Source of the DNA: Ruminococcus sp. UBA7013
GTDB taxonomy: Bacteria; Bacillota; Clostridia; Oscillospirales; Ruminococcaceae
Assembly (NCBI GenBank): GCA_002449585.1
Contig: DJXD01000017.1
Location: 1 to 28,136, forward strand
Direction of reading: 5' to 3'
DNA: 28,136 nt
The position numbers and the translations under genes were made by a program. The notes under the pieces were generated by a model, which did no database searches, was not told the DNA's origin, and saw nothing but the letters and a program-made list of their open reading frames with translations. Position 1 is the stretch's first letter, and each line of letters begins with the position of its first letter. Shown here piece after piece: positions 15,373-23,289 of the stretch.

Positions 15373-16922
15373 AGTGTGCCACCTGTAAAAAAGAAATGAA
15401 GAGTAATCTTTATTTATGTCCCTACTGCGGTGCTGCTAATCCGTCAGATACTGTCCAGAATGTCAGTCTTCTGAATGAGTATGCAAAGAAATTTCAGAAT
15501 CTTATGAAAACCGTAGGAACTGCACAACATACTAAAATCGCATGGGATCTGACAGTAGATAGCTATGTGCAGAAAATGGAACGGATCAAAGTGATCCTTT
15601 CACAGCCGGAATTCTCAAAGCCCTCCGGTGATCATAAAAAATCTTCCAATGAACGCCTGATCCAGCGCATTGAAAATTTTATTGAACGCTGCAAAGATCC
15701 TGTATTTCATATCGCATTTGTTGGTACAATCAAGGCTGGTAAATCCACATTGATCAATGCTCTGCTTGGCCGGAATCTGGCTTCCACATCTGTGACACCC
15801 GAAACAGCGGTTCTGACAAAATTCAGAAGTTCTAAAAAAGATTATGTCAAAGTAACATTCTATACTTCTGAAGAATGGACATTGCTCTGGAAAAGTATTT
15901 CTAATAATGCTGATGTTTTTAAACAGGAATATGCAGAGCTTCATGCAGAAGAACATAAAAGCGAATGGCTGAATCATGAAACGATTACTCGTAATGTCGG
16001 CAATGAAGAGATTGAAGCCGAAATTGAACGCTGGACTTCTTCCAAACATGTAGAACATTATTTTGTAAAAGAGGTAGAAATTGGATTATCTGATTTCAAA
16101 ATGCCGGAACAGATTGTATTTGTAGATACTCCCGGTTTGGATGATGCTGTCAAATATCGTTCTGATGTGACAAGAAATTATATCGACAGAGCAAACGCCG
16201 TTTTTGCCTGCGTGCGCTCTGATGCCCTGACAGGCGGCGAACTGAATATTTTATACAGAATTTTCACTAATAGTAATGATAATCCTGAAAAAGTCTTTGT
16301 TCTCGGAACACAATGGGACAGCCTGAACAATCCGGAAGAAGATTGGAAAAAACAAAAAGCAGAATGGGTGAAATATCTGGCTACGCCTAACTGCTATGGC
16401 TCTCCAGAAGCTGCAAATAGAAATATTGTTCATGTTGCCGCACATCTTATGAATCTCTGCCGTGATTACGGAAAAAAACTCGAAAAAGATAAGCTGAAAA
16501 ATCTGCTTTCTATCGCTATGAAAATCAGTGATGTCATGACCGTTCCGGAATTAGAAGAACATCTTGAGGAACTCATGGAAAAATCCAATGTCAGCGAAGT
16601 CAACAGACGAATTGAACAGGATATTGTTCCAAAATATAAAAAATTCCTCATGGAAGATATTGTATCTTCTTATGAAGCCATCAGCAAAGAAATCCGTCAG
16701 TTCTTTGAAGATACTAGAGATTCCCAGAATGAAGTATTGCAGACTTCTATGAAAAGTGCTGATGAAATCCGCAAGAGCTATGAAAAATCTAAGAAAGAAC
16801 TGGATGATGTACAGGCTTATCGTGAACAGCTGGAAATGGCAATGCGTCAGTTGAAAGCCAATACAGATGAACGTGTGGAAGCCCTTTGTAAATCTCTCCA
16901 GGAAATGACAAATAATGCATAA
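15369..16922 (+). CDS. Dynamin-like GTPase with N-terminal zinc ribbon
   Basis: 517 residues. The N-terminus is a zinc ribbon (Cys3, Cys6, Cys17, Cys20: CxxC and CPYC). After a helical segment the GTPase domain shows the P-loop GTIKAGKST (119-127), a switch threonine region around 140-143, G3 DTPG (253-256) and a G4-like TQWD (314-317). From about 395 onward it is charged and helical, with a coiled coil around 465-512, like the stalk of bacterial dynamin-like proteins. Such proteins self-assemble and remodel or protect membranes. No transmembrane or clear paddle segment is visible, so membrane contact may come from partner proteins. It is short for the family. It opens the operon, and its last eight bases overlap the LpxD-like gene. 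Confidence 0.88.
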   Translation: MKCATCKKEMKSNLYLCPYCGAANPSDTVQNVSLLNEYAKKFQNLMKTVGTAQHTKIAWDLTVDSYVQKMERIKVILSQPEFSKPSGDHKKSSNERLIQRIENFIERCKDPVFHIAFVGTIKAGKSTLINALLGRNLASTSVTPETAVLTKFRSSKKDYVKVTFYTSEEWTLLWKSISNNADVFKQEYAELHAEEHKSEWLNHETITRNVGNEEIEAEIERWTSSKHVEHYFVKEVEIGLSDFKMPEQIVFVDTPGLDDAVKYRSDVTRNYIDRANAVFACVRSDALTGGELNILYRIFTNSNDNPEKVFVLGTQWDSLNNPEEDWKKQKAEWVKYLATPNCYGSPEAANRNIVHVAAHLMNLCRDYGKKLEKDKLKNLLSIAMKISDVMTVPELEEHLEELMEKSNVSEVNRRIEQDIVPKYKKFLMEDIVSSYEAISKEIRQFFEDTRDSQNEVLQTSMKSADEIRKSYEKSKKELDDVQAYREQLEMAMRQLKANTDERVEALCKSLQEMTNNA

Positions 16923-17898
16923 TGCAAAATATACTACTGTCGGCGCAATTGCGGAATTTCTTCATTGTCCGATATTAGGGGACGGCAGTCAAAAAATCTA
17001 TGGCATGTCGCTGTTTCAGGAGAGCCGAGAAGGAACGCTCTCCTGTGTCCCTTCTCATAAAATCAGCGGCATTGCTGAAAGTCATGCCAGCGCATTCCTG
17101 ACAAGAGCCGCTATTGCTTTGCCCTTGCATAGAAATTATATCATCACTAGAAATGATCCTTATGAAATGCTTGCGCAAACAGTGCAATTTCTGATTGATG
17201 AAGGATTATATAGTCAATCAGCATCTGCTCCCCCTCAGATTCCTGACAGCTGTCAGATTTCTAATTATGTCTCTATCGGGAATGGCTCTATCATCGGGGA
17301 AAATACAATTCTTGCGCCGGGAGTGGTGATTGAGGAAAATGTGACAATTGGCAATAATTGCAAGATTGGTGCAAATACTGTGATTGGTGCAGGCAGTGTG
17401 ATTGGAAATCATGTGATCATCGGATCATGCTGTTGTATCGGAACAGAGAATTTTGAATATTATCAGACAAGGGAAAGCTGGGTCAAAATTCCTGTTGTAG
17501 GGGGCATTACAATCGGAAATCATGTGCGAATCGGCGGAAATGTTGTGATCGAAAAGGGAACAATCGGAACAACTTTGATTGATGATCATACTGAAATTGA
17601 TAATCTGGTGCAGATCGGACATGAAGTAAAAATAGGCGCACACTGTCATATTGTTGCCTGTACGGCTCTGGCTGGATGGGCTGAAATTGCGGATCATGTA
17701 ACAATTTACGGACAGACTGGCATCAGTAATTATGTAAAAGTTGGCAGTCATTCTATTTTATTGGCCAGAACAGGCGCAGACAAAAGTATCAAAGAAAATG
17801 CTATTGTTTCCGGATTTCCTGCTCAGAATCATCAGCGAGAAATGCGGTTTCAGGCTTTTCTAAGAAATTTATTTCATCATTATCAGAAAGGAAAGTGA
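16915..17898 (+). CDS. LpxD-like N-acyltransferase (left-handed beta-helix)
   Basis: 327 residues with full LpxD architecture: an N-terminal uridine-binding-like domain (about 5-95), hexapeptide repeats forming a left-handed beta-helix (about 112-290) and a C-terminal helical tail (SGFPAQNHQREMRFQ). The segment TEIDNLVQIGHEVKIG includes His236, matching the catalytic His of LpxD, and the preceding KIPVVGGITIG resembles the family closely. True LpxD transfers a hydroxyacyl chain from acyl-carrier protein to UDP-glucosamine in lipid A synthesis. No other lipid A gene is here and the surrounding genes look Gram-positive, so the substrate is probably different: perhaps another amino sugar, or an amine on a partner protein (inference). 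It overlaps the GTPase gene by 8 bases, so expression is linked. Confidence 0.85.
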   Translation: MHNAKYTTVGAIAEFLHCPILGDGSQKIYGMSLFQESREGTLSCVPSHKISGIAESHASAFLTRAAIALPLHRNYIITRNDPYEMLAQTVQFLIDEGLYSQSASAPPQIPDSCQISNYVSIGNGSIIGENTILAPGVVIEENVTIGNNCKIGANTVIGAGSVIGNHVIIGSCCCIGTENFEYYQTRESWVKIPVVGGITIGNHVRIGGNVVIEKGTIGTTLIDDHTEIDNLVQIGHEVKIGAHCHIVACTALAGWAEIADHVTIYGQTGISNYVKVGSHSILLARTGADKSIKENAIVSGFPAQNHQREMRFQAFLRNLFHHYQKGK

Positions 17899-17903
17899 AT
17901 CAA

Positions 17904-18656
17904 ATGGGAATTCCTCCAATTGTTACCAAAATACTTCCTGTATTAGCACCTGTATTAGTAAAAGTTGTAGAAGGTATAGGAAAAGCTGCAAAACATGCAT
18001 GGAACAAAATCACCGGAAAAGATGAAAAACAGGATGAAATTGCACAGCAGAAAGGCGTTAATCCTGAAAAAAATACTGCCGATGATATTGCAGAATTAAA
18101 CAGACTGCTGGCAGAATACAGACAAGGAATTGCTTCCGCAGGAGATAATCTTGAACGGGAAATGATTGCAGAGTGTTCTATCATGCTCCAGGAAATTATG
18201 GACGTATTTGAAAGCTGTAATCAGGAGCTGAAAATTCTCCGTGCCGATTCTGTCAAGCGCAAATTCAACAAACTTAGCAGAAACTTGAAAGGTACATTCT
18301 CTGAATATGTCCGGAAAAGAATTTCCCTTGATGATCCTGAATGTGTCAGAGTTTTAAAACTGCCTGCCGGAGATCTCAAGAGTGAACGGCTTCAGGAAAT
18401 GAAACAGAATGTATTTATTGATGCAGGAAATGAAATCATTCAGGAAATCAGAGATGCTGTGCAAGATTTTTCTGATACTGTAGAAGATGCTTTTGAAGAT
18501 CATCTTGAACGTGCAGAGGATAAAATTCAGGAAAAAACAAGTGCTTTTGAACAGCTGATGCAGAATCATGATGCTGATGCACAGGAAACAGAGAAAGTCA
18601 TGATCAATGCGGATTATCTGACAGCTATTTGTTCTTATGCAAGTGAATTATTATAA
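17904..18656 (+). CDS. KRISLDD-family helical protein A, hydrophobic N-terminus
   Basis: 250 residues, not recognised as a named family. ATG 17904 is preferred over GTG 17895, since GGAAAG sits 8 bases before the ATG but abuts the GTG. Residues 4-37 (MGIPPIVTKILPVLAPVLVK onward) form an amphipathic or hydrophobic helix ending in basic residues, likely to associate with membrane. The rest is helical and charged with coiled-coil character. Residues 137-158 (RKRISLDDPEC, then LKLPAGDLKS) match the same region in the next two proteins, so the three are homologous although this one lacks the Gly/Cys-rich start. It begins five bases after the LpxD-like gene. Probably a membrane-linked partner of the GTPase. 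Confidence 0.8.
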   Translation: MGIPPIVTKILPVLAPVLVKVVEGIGKAAKHAWNKITGKDEKQDEIAQQKGVNPEKNTADDIAELNRLLAEYRQGIASAGDNLEREMIAECSIMLQEIMDVFESCNQELKILRADSVKRKFNKLSRNLKGTFSEYVRKRISLDDPECVRVLKLPAGDLKSERLQEMKQNVFIDAGNEIIQEIRDAVQDFSDTVEDAFEDHLERAEDKIQEKTSAFEQLMQNHDADAQETEKVMINADYLTAICSYASELL

Positions 18657-18675
18657 ATAAAGGAGGGCTTCATTT

Positions 18676-19437
18676 ATGGGCGGAGGAGGCGGCTGCTGTG
18701 TGGCAGCTTGTTGTATTGGCCAGATTCTTGGGTGCTGCATTGGTGATGGAATCAAGACTGTTGTAAATAAAATTTTTGGCAGTTCCAGTGGTAGCTCCAG
18801 CGGCGGAAAAACGGAAAGTTATCATCAGGATACTGCTACCCTAGAAGAAACGATTAAGGTACAGGAAGCTTTGTCAAAATTTCGTTCTGATACACAGAGC
18901 AGAAGCGCAAAACTGGAAAATGCCATTGTAAAAGAATCACGTCAAAATCTGGATGCTTTTGTGGATGAACTGCGGCAGTGTAATAAAATCAAATATGGAA
19001 ACAGAAGATTAAATATTAATATCAGATATATTGAACAGGAAAACCGCAAAACAGAGGATACAATTCATGGATTTATTGTGAAACGTGTTTCAAAAAGAAT
19101 TTCTCTGGATGATGAAGAATGCAAGGAAATTTTGAAACTGAAACCCGGCAAGGAAAAAGAAAAAAAGCTTGATCAGTTTTATAAAAAAGTCCTCAAAGAA
19201 GCAATCCGGGAATTAAGTGATGAACTTCGGAGTGTTATGGAAACACAGACAGATAATGTCTGTGATCGCATTCAGCAAAGAATTGATAGTATTCTTGATG
19301 TATGTGAAGCGAAAACAGTCGAATTTGAACATTTTGAGGAAGTAAAAAAATCTGATGAAGGTAAGCTTGAACAGGAGCAGCTGAGACTTTCACATTTTGT
19401 TTCTTTATGTGATTATGGCCTGTCCCAGCTGGATTAA
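18676..19437 (+). CDS. KRISLDD-family helical protein B, Gly/Cys-rich N-terminus
   Basis: 253 residues; ATG 18676 after AAGGAGG. The N-terminus is MGGGGGCCVAACCIG with a further CC at 20-21, giving three adjacent cysteine pairs in 21 residues, then a Ser/Gly linker (35-44) and a long helical region. The core contains KRISLDDEEC at 140-149 followed by LKLKPGKEKEKKL, and the C-terminal end has LSHFVSLCDYGLSQL. There is no classical export signal or lipobox. Paired cysteines next to Gly could be lipid-modified, bind metal, or be targets of the operon's radical SAM enzyme; none of these is shown by sequence. It is a close paralog of the next gene. Confidence 0.85.
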   Translation: MGGGGGCCVAACCIGQILGCCIGDGIKTVVNKIFGSSSGSSSGGKTESYHQDTATLEETIKVQEALSKFRSDTQSRSAKLENAIVKESRQNLDAFVDELRQCNKIKYGNRRLNINIRYIEQENRKTEDTIHGFIVKRVSKRISLDDEECKEILKLKPGKEKEKKLDQFYKKVLKEAIRELSDELRSVMETQTDNVCDRIQQRIDSILDVCEAKTVEFEHFEEVKKSDEGKLEQEQLRLSHFVSLCDYGLSQLD

Positions 19438-19469
19438 AATTATTTATTATTTAAGGAGCGTGTGTTAAT

Positions 19470-20279
19470 ATGGGCGGTGGCGGCGGCGGCGGTTGCTGCA
19501 TTGGAAATTGCTGTATAGTAGATATTCCTTGTTGTGTGGGGGATTTCCCCTGTATAGATACCCCTAGAGGATGTCTGGATCTGTTTGGTAAGCATAAAAA
19601 AGATGATGATGATCATGAAAGAACATCTTCCGGCAGTCGAAGCGGCGGACAAACAGGGAGCTATAATCCTAATACTACAAATCTGGAAAATACCATCAAA
19701 GTACAACACGCTTTGACAGATTTCAAAACGGATACACAGGAAAGAAGCACCCAGCTTGAAAATAAAGTAATCGAATTAAGCCGGAAAAAACTGGATGTTT
19801 TCATTGATGAATTACGGGATTGTAATAATATTCGATATGCAGGCAGAAGCCTAAGTATTAATATTAATCATATTGAACGAGAAAACCGGAAAACAGAGGA
19901 CACCATTCACGGATTTATTGTAAAACGTGTTGCAAAAAGAATTTCTCTGGATGATTCTGAGTGTCTGGAAATCTTGAAATTAAATCCCGGTAAGGAAAAA
20001 GAGGAGCAATTGGATCAGTTTTACAGAAAAGTCCTGAAAGAAGCTGTTCTTGAATTAAGTGATGAACTCCGTCATTCTATGGAGACACAGACAGATAATG
20101 TCTGCGATACCATTCAGCATAGAATTGATGATATTGTTGAAACTTGTGAAGCAAAAACAGCTGAATTTGAACGTATCCGGCAAGTAAAAGCATCTGATGG
20201 AGAAAAGATTGAACATGAACAGATAAGACTTTCACATTTTATTGCTTTATGTGATTATGGCCTGTCCTATCTGGATTAA
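19470..20279 (+). CDS. KRISLDD-family helical protein C, Gly/Cys-rich N-terminus
   Basis: 269 residues; AAGGAG precedes ATG 19470. It starts with Met and seven Gly, then CCIGNCC, CC at 21-22, Cys28 and Cys35. An acidic stretch DDDD (45-48) and a Ser/Gly linker lead into a helical body nearly matching protein B from about residue 65 to the end, including KRISLDDSEC (156-165), METQTDNVCD and LSHFIALCDYGLSYL. The two genes also share long identical DNA runs, showing a tandem duplication. The extra cysteines and acidic insert are the main differences, so the N-terminus seems to be where the copies specialised. Function unknown; likely to act with the GTPase, perhaps as a hetero-oligomer with protein B. 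Confidence 0.85.
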   Translation: MGGGGGGGCCIGNCCIVDIPCCVGDFPCIDTPRGCLDLFGKHKKDDDDHERTSSGSRSGGQTGSYNPNTTNLENTIKVQHALTDFKTDTQERSTQLENKVIELSRKKLDVFIDELRDCNNIRYAGRSLSININHIERENRKTEDTIHGFIVKRVAKRISLDDSECLEILKLNPGKEKEEQLDQFYRKVLKEAVLELSDELRHSMETQTDNVCDTIQHRIDDIVETCEAKTAEFERIRQVKASDGEKIEHEQIRLSHFIALCDYGLSYLD

Positions 20280-20287
20280 TCTTTCAG

Positions 20288-20314
20288 AAAAGGTCTGTCA
20301 AACAGGCCTTTTTA
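20288..20314 (+). terminator. Intra-operon terminator-like hairpin (probable attenuator)
   Basis: AAAAGGTCTG (20288-20297) pairs with CAGGCCTTTT (20303-20312), one T-G wobble, 5-base loop, ending in a five-T run. It lies just after protein C and before the SD of the next gene, with no evident new promoter. It would let part of the transcription through, giving more of proteins A-C than of the downstream enzyme. Confidence 0.6.
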
Positions 20315-20328
20315 TAAGGAGTTATAAT

Positions 20329-20925
20329 ATGATTACAAATAAAAAATTATATGATATGATTGCTGAACAGATGAGTAACGGAAATGATGCCCTTAGAGAA
20401 CAACTTGAATCACAGATCATAACGGAAACAAATCAGGTTCAGACAATGGCACAGGCACTGGCAGACAGACAGCACTCAGAAATCAATGCCCTGTCAGAAC
20501 AGATGAATTTTAGGCTGGATGCCTTGCAAAATCAGCTGAAATTAGAACTCGGTCAGCATATTACAGAGCAATTGACATGGACAAATCAAAGTTTGACACA
20601 GAAATATGATGCAGAAACACAGATCCTCAAAACAGAATTATCTGAAAAAATCAATCAGGCAACAGGGGAACAGTCTGCAATCGTTATTCAACAGCTCACA
20701 CAGGATTATGATGAGAAAATAGAATTCCTCAGAAAAGAATTATCTGAAAAAATAGATGCCAAATATGATGAAATCATTCAGGCAAATGCTGCACTTGCGC
20801 AGGGTATTACAAATATTCAGAAAGATACTGCTATTATCATGAAAACATTACAGCTGATTTTGACTAATATGATGCTCAATACAGTGGAAACAAATATTTC
20901 AGAAGGGAAAAATTTTAAATCATGA
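20329..20925 (+). CDS. Coiled-coil protein with shared KDxxIIM-QLLxTN motif
   Basis: 198 residues; ATG 20329 after ATAAGGAG. Nearly the whole chain is predicted coiled coil by eye (heptad-like Leu/Ile with Gln/Glu/Lys, e.g. QLESQI, LSEQMNFRLDALQNQLKLEL). An internal near-repeat, ELSEKI, appears at about 103-108 and 138-143. Residues 164-183 (QKDTAIIMKTLQLILTNMML) match a segment found in both SCP2-like proteins at the operon end, so all three probably dock to one partner or are recognised by one enzyme. No signal peptide. Its stop overlaps the radical SAM ATG (ATGA), which suggests the two products are made in a fixed ratio. Function unknown. Confidence 0.82.
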   Translation: MITNKKLYDMIAEQMSNGNDALREQLESQIITETNQVQTMAQALADRQHSEINALSEQMNFRLDALQNQLKLELGQHITEQLTWTNQSLTQKYDAETQILKTELSEKINQATGEQSAIVIQQLTQDYDEKIEFLRKELSEKIDAKYDEIIQANAALAQGITNIQKDTAIIMKTLQLILTNMMLNTVETNISEGKNFKS

Positions 20926-22283
20926 TTGTCATGATGCAAGCACAAAAAGCCGTTCTTTCTCTGTTTCAGCAGAAAGCCTTGATTCCACAAGAAAAAGTGA
21001 TGTCCTATCTGGAACATTTTTCAGATGAACAGTATCAGCCTGTTACAGTAGATACACCATTGAAGCATTCTATTTATAATATCATCAAGCATAAAAGCAG
21101 AACTTACCTGATGTATAATACATTGTTTAACAGCATGATTACATTGTCTGATTCTGAATTTGAACAATATAAAGAAATACAGTTTTCAGATTTGTCCCTT
21201 GTGGGAGTATTGGCGGATCATGGCTTTCTTCTTCCAGCTATGATTGATGAATATCAATATTATCTTTATTATCAGAATATATTAAACAGTGAAGCCCTTC
21301 ATGCGCCTGCACATTGCACAATTGCCCTGACTTCGAAATGCAATGCTCGTTGTATTTATTGCTATGAAGAAGGGGTTGCACAATGGGATATGACTGTAGA
21401 AACAGCAGAAAAAACAGCGGAAATATTATGCGCATCTGAAAAGCCGATTGCAATTACCTGGTTCGGCGGTGAACCGCTTTTGAAAACAGATTTAATTCAG
21501 AGAATTTCAGAAATCATTCATGCGCATGGAAAAGAATTCAAATCTGGTCTGATTACAAACGGCAGTCTTCTGACAGAAGAAATGATAGCCAATCAATTTC
21601 CGGAATGGCGCATTGAATGGGTGCAAATTTCTATTGATGGCATGGAAGAAGAATATCTCCGCAGGAAATGTTATTATCATACTACTACAGATTTATTTGA
21701 ATCATTGATGTCTAATATAGAATGTCTGCTGAATCATAAAATTTTTGTCAACATTCGTCTAAATATGGATGCTGAAAATTCAGAAAGTTGTATTACAGCG
21801 GCGGCATATCTAAAAGAACGATTTTCAAATTCTTCTTATCTGACAGCATATCCTGCTTTTTTATCAGGGGATGCATATGGCATCCGGGATGAAGCGCAAA
21901 GAAATGCATTTTCCAAAAGGGTATATCAGCTATATCCTCCGGAAAATAAGATTCTGGCAGAAATTCCGAAGATCAACAGCTGTTATTTTCAGCAATATGG
22001 CGCATTTGTGATTGATACAGATGGAAGTGTTCTATGCTGTGAGCGGGATATTGGTCGACAGAAAACAAAAATTGCATCTGTACAGGAAATTTCCACATTG
22101 GATGATCTGAAAAAGCCAGCGCATATTTTCCCGGAAACCAGAAAACAATGTCAGGTATGTGCCTATTATCCCAAATGTCTTGGCGGATGTGCTGCTGTAT
22201 ATCATAATGCTTGCTGTTATGATGCCTGCTTTATGGAGAAATATAAAGTAGAATATCTGCTAAATAAAATCATTGATTTTTAA
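20922..22283 (+). CDS. Radical SAM/SPASM peptide-modifying enzyme
   Basis: 453 residues. Residues 40-115 resemble the N-terminal region of SPASM-type peptide maturases (YLMYNTLFNSMITL). The radical SAM CxxxCxxC is at Cys140, 144 and 147 (KCNARCIYC), with the GGEP motif at 182-185. The SPASM region uses Cys354, Cys372/373, then a cluster at 410-436 (CQVC, CLGGC, CC, C) for auxiliary iron-sulfur clusters. Such enzymes cut SAM to make a radical that crosslinks or oxidises peptide side chains. Candidate substrates in this operon are the Gly/Cys-rich N-termini of proteins B and C or the shared C-terminal motif (inference). ATG at 20922 overlaps the previous stop; ATG at 20931 or 20934 is possible. 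Oxygen-sensitive, fitting an anaerobe. Confidence 0.9.
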   Translation: MIVMMQAQKAVLSLFQQKALIPQEKVMSYLEHFSDEQYQPVTVDTPLKHSIYNIIKHKSRTYLMYNTLFNSMITLSDSEFEQYKEIQFSDLSLVGVLADHGFLLPAMIDEYQYYLYYQNILNSEALHAPAHCTIALTSKCNARCIYCYEEGVAQWDMTVETAEKTAEILCASEKPIAITWFGGEPLLKTDLIQRISEIIHAHGKEFKSGLITNGSLLTEEMIANQFPEWRIEWVQISIDGMEEEYLRRKCYYHTTTDLFESLMSNIECLLNHKIFVNIRLNMDAENSESCITAAAYLKERFSNSSYLTAYPAFLSGDAYGIRDEAQRNAFSKRVYQLYPPENKILAEIPKINSCYFQQYGAFVIDTDGSVLCCERDIGRQKTKIASVQEISTLDDLKKPAHIFPETRKQCQVCAYYPKCLGGCAAVYHNACCYDACFMEKYKVEYLLNKIIDF

Positions 22284-22301
22284 CAGAAGTTAGCAAGAAA
22301 T

Positions 22302-22323
22302 CCCACACCTCTGTAGGTGGGGG
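22302..22323 (+). repeat. Imperfect hairpin resembling an IS200/IS605-type end
   Basis: CCCACACCT (22302-22310) and AGGTGGGGG (22315-22323) form a 9-base stem with one mismatch around CTGT, and the sequence reads on to GAGGACGTCAC. From memory such CCCACCTCTGTAGGTGGGG hairpins occur at ends of IS200/IS605 elements in gut Firmicutes. There is no transposase or TnpB here, so it may be a relic or simply a regulatory hairpin in the 65-base gap before the next gene. Confidence 0.4.
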
Positions 22324-22348
22324 AGGACGTCACAAAGGATGCAGAAAT

Positions 22349-23275
22349 ATGACTTTTTATGAATTATATGAATTTGTCAAAAAGAAATTCCATGATCATC
22401 CAGAAATGATGCTGAATTTCGAAAAGCTTGCTGTTCAGATTGTTGATATTTCTGATTATGGATCATTTTATATTCTTTGGGAAAATAATAAATGTTCTGT
22501 AGAGCCGTTTCCATATCAAAATTATGATATATGCATTATGGGAACGCTAGCCGAAATGAAACAGATGTTTACAGAATCTCAATATCTGATTCAGGAGGAT
22601 CAGCAGCTTAACATAGAAGGCAGTTTTTGTGATGTCATGCGGTTTCAAAAACTGCTATCTTATATTACTGATGAACACAATAAGAAACAGAATTCTCTTT
22701 CTCAGCTGATAGCAGAACAAAAAATTGTAAGAGGAGATTTGGAGATCATTATGCAGTCGTTACAGCTTTTGATTACAAACTCTCTGATTTCCTTACCAGA
22801 AAATTATGTTTCAGCTTATGAATCGCAAAAAAAGAATAGCAAAGAATCACAGGAATTTGAGCAGATTACCTTTGGTGGCTATGAATGGTATATATTACAA
22901 AAAAATCAAAATGGAGAAGCACTTTTACTATCAAAACATATTTTGAAGTCTGCCCCCTTTTCAAACGGATCTGTCAAATTTACATCAAGCTTGGTTTATT
23001 CATGGTTGCATACAAGTTTCAAGCAAAAATTAAAGCAAAATCTGATTAATCAGAATCAAGGAAGAATATTTCTTTCTTTAGGTTTGCTTACCAGTTCAAG
23101 CATTGAACAATTAATCCCATCTGTAGAAGCAAGAAAAGCTCCATCAAAATTTGAATGGTGGCTGGGCGATTCTGAACAGCGATATATCAAGATCGTCACG
23201 GATACTGGTGCAATTGGAAGCGCAGAGCCAACCAGAATATGTGGCATCAGGCCGGCTATTGTCATCAAACTTTAG
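22349..23275 (+). CDS. SCP2-like protein fused to a DUF6273-like domain
   Basis: 308 residues; AAAGGA precedes ATG 22349. Residues 1-106 resemble a sterol-carrier-protein-2 fold (NYDICIMGTLAEMKQMF, then LNIEGSFCDVMRFQKLLSYI), a small hydrophobic-ligand binding domain. Residues 128-147 are RGDLEIIMQSLQLLITNSLI, the segment shared with the coiled-coil protein and the next gene. Residues 172-308 (FGGYEWYILQ, LLLSKHIL, EWWLGDSEQR, CGIRPAIVIKL) look like DUF6273, often found in surface or peptidoglycan-linked clostridial proteins, though no export signal is present here. The N-terminal 150 residues are paralogous to the next gene. It may carry a lipid or present a substrate to the radical SAM enzyme (inference). 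Confidence 0.8.
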   Translation: MTFYELYEFVKKKFHDHPEMMLNFEKLAVQIVDISDYGSFYILWENNKCSVEPFPYQNYDICIMGTLAEMKQMFTESQYLIQEDQQLNIEGSFCDVMRFQKLLSYITDEHNKKQNSLSQLIAEQKIVRGDLEIIMQSLQLLITNSLISLPENYVSAYESQKKNSKESQEFEQITFGGYEWYILQKNQNGEALLLSKHILKSAPFSNGSVKFTSSLVYSWLHTSFKQKLKQNLINQNQGRIFLSLGLLTSSSIEQLIPSVEARKAPSKFEWWLGDSEQRYIKIVTDTGAIGSAEPTRICGIRPAIVIKL

Positions 23276-23289
23276 AAAGGAGGTCAACT

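Noticed and set aside
17425..17751. Antisense ORFs within the LpxD-like gene
   Set aside because: They are shadows of the hexapeptide repeats; the plus frame shows clear family sequence throughout.
16915..17898. LpxD as evidence of an LPS-producing organism
   Set aside because: One gene is not enough. The rest of the window shows Gram-positive style genes and no other lipid A enzymes.
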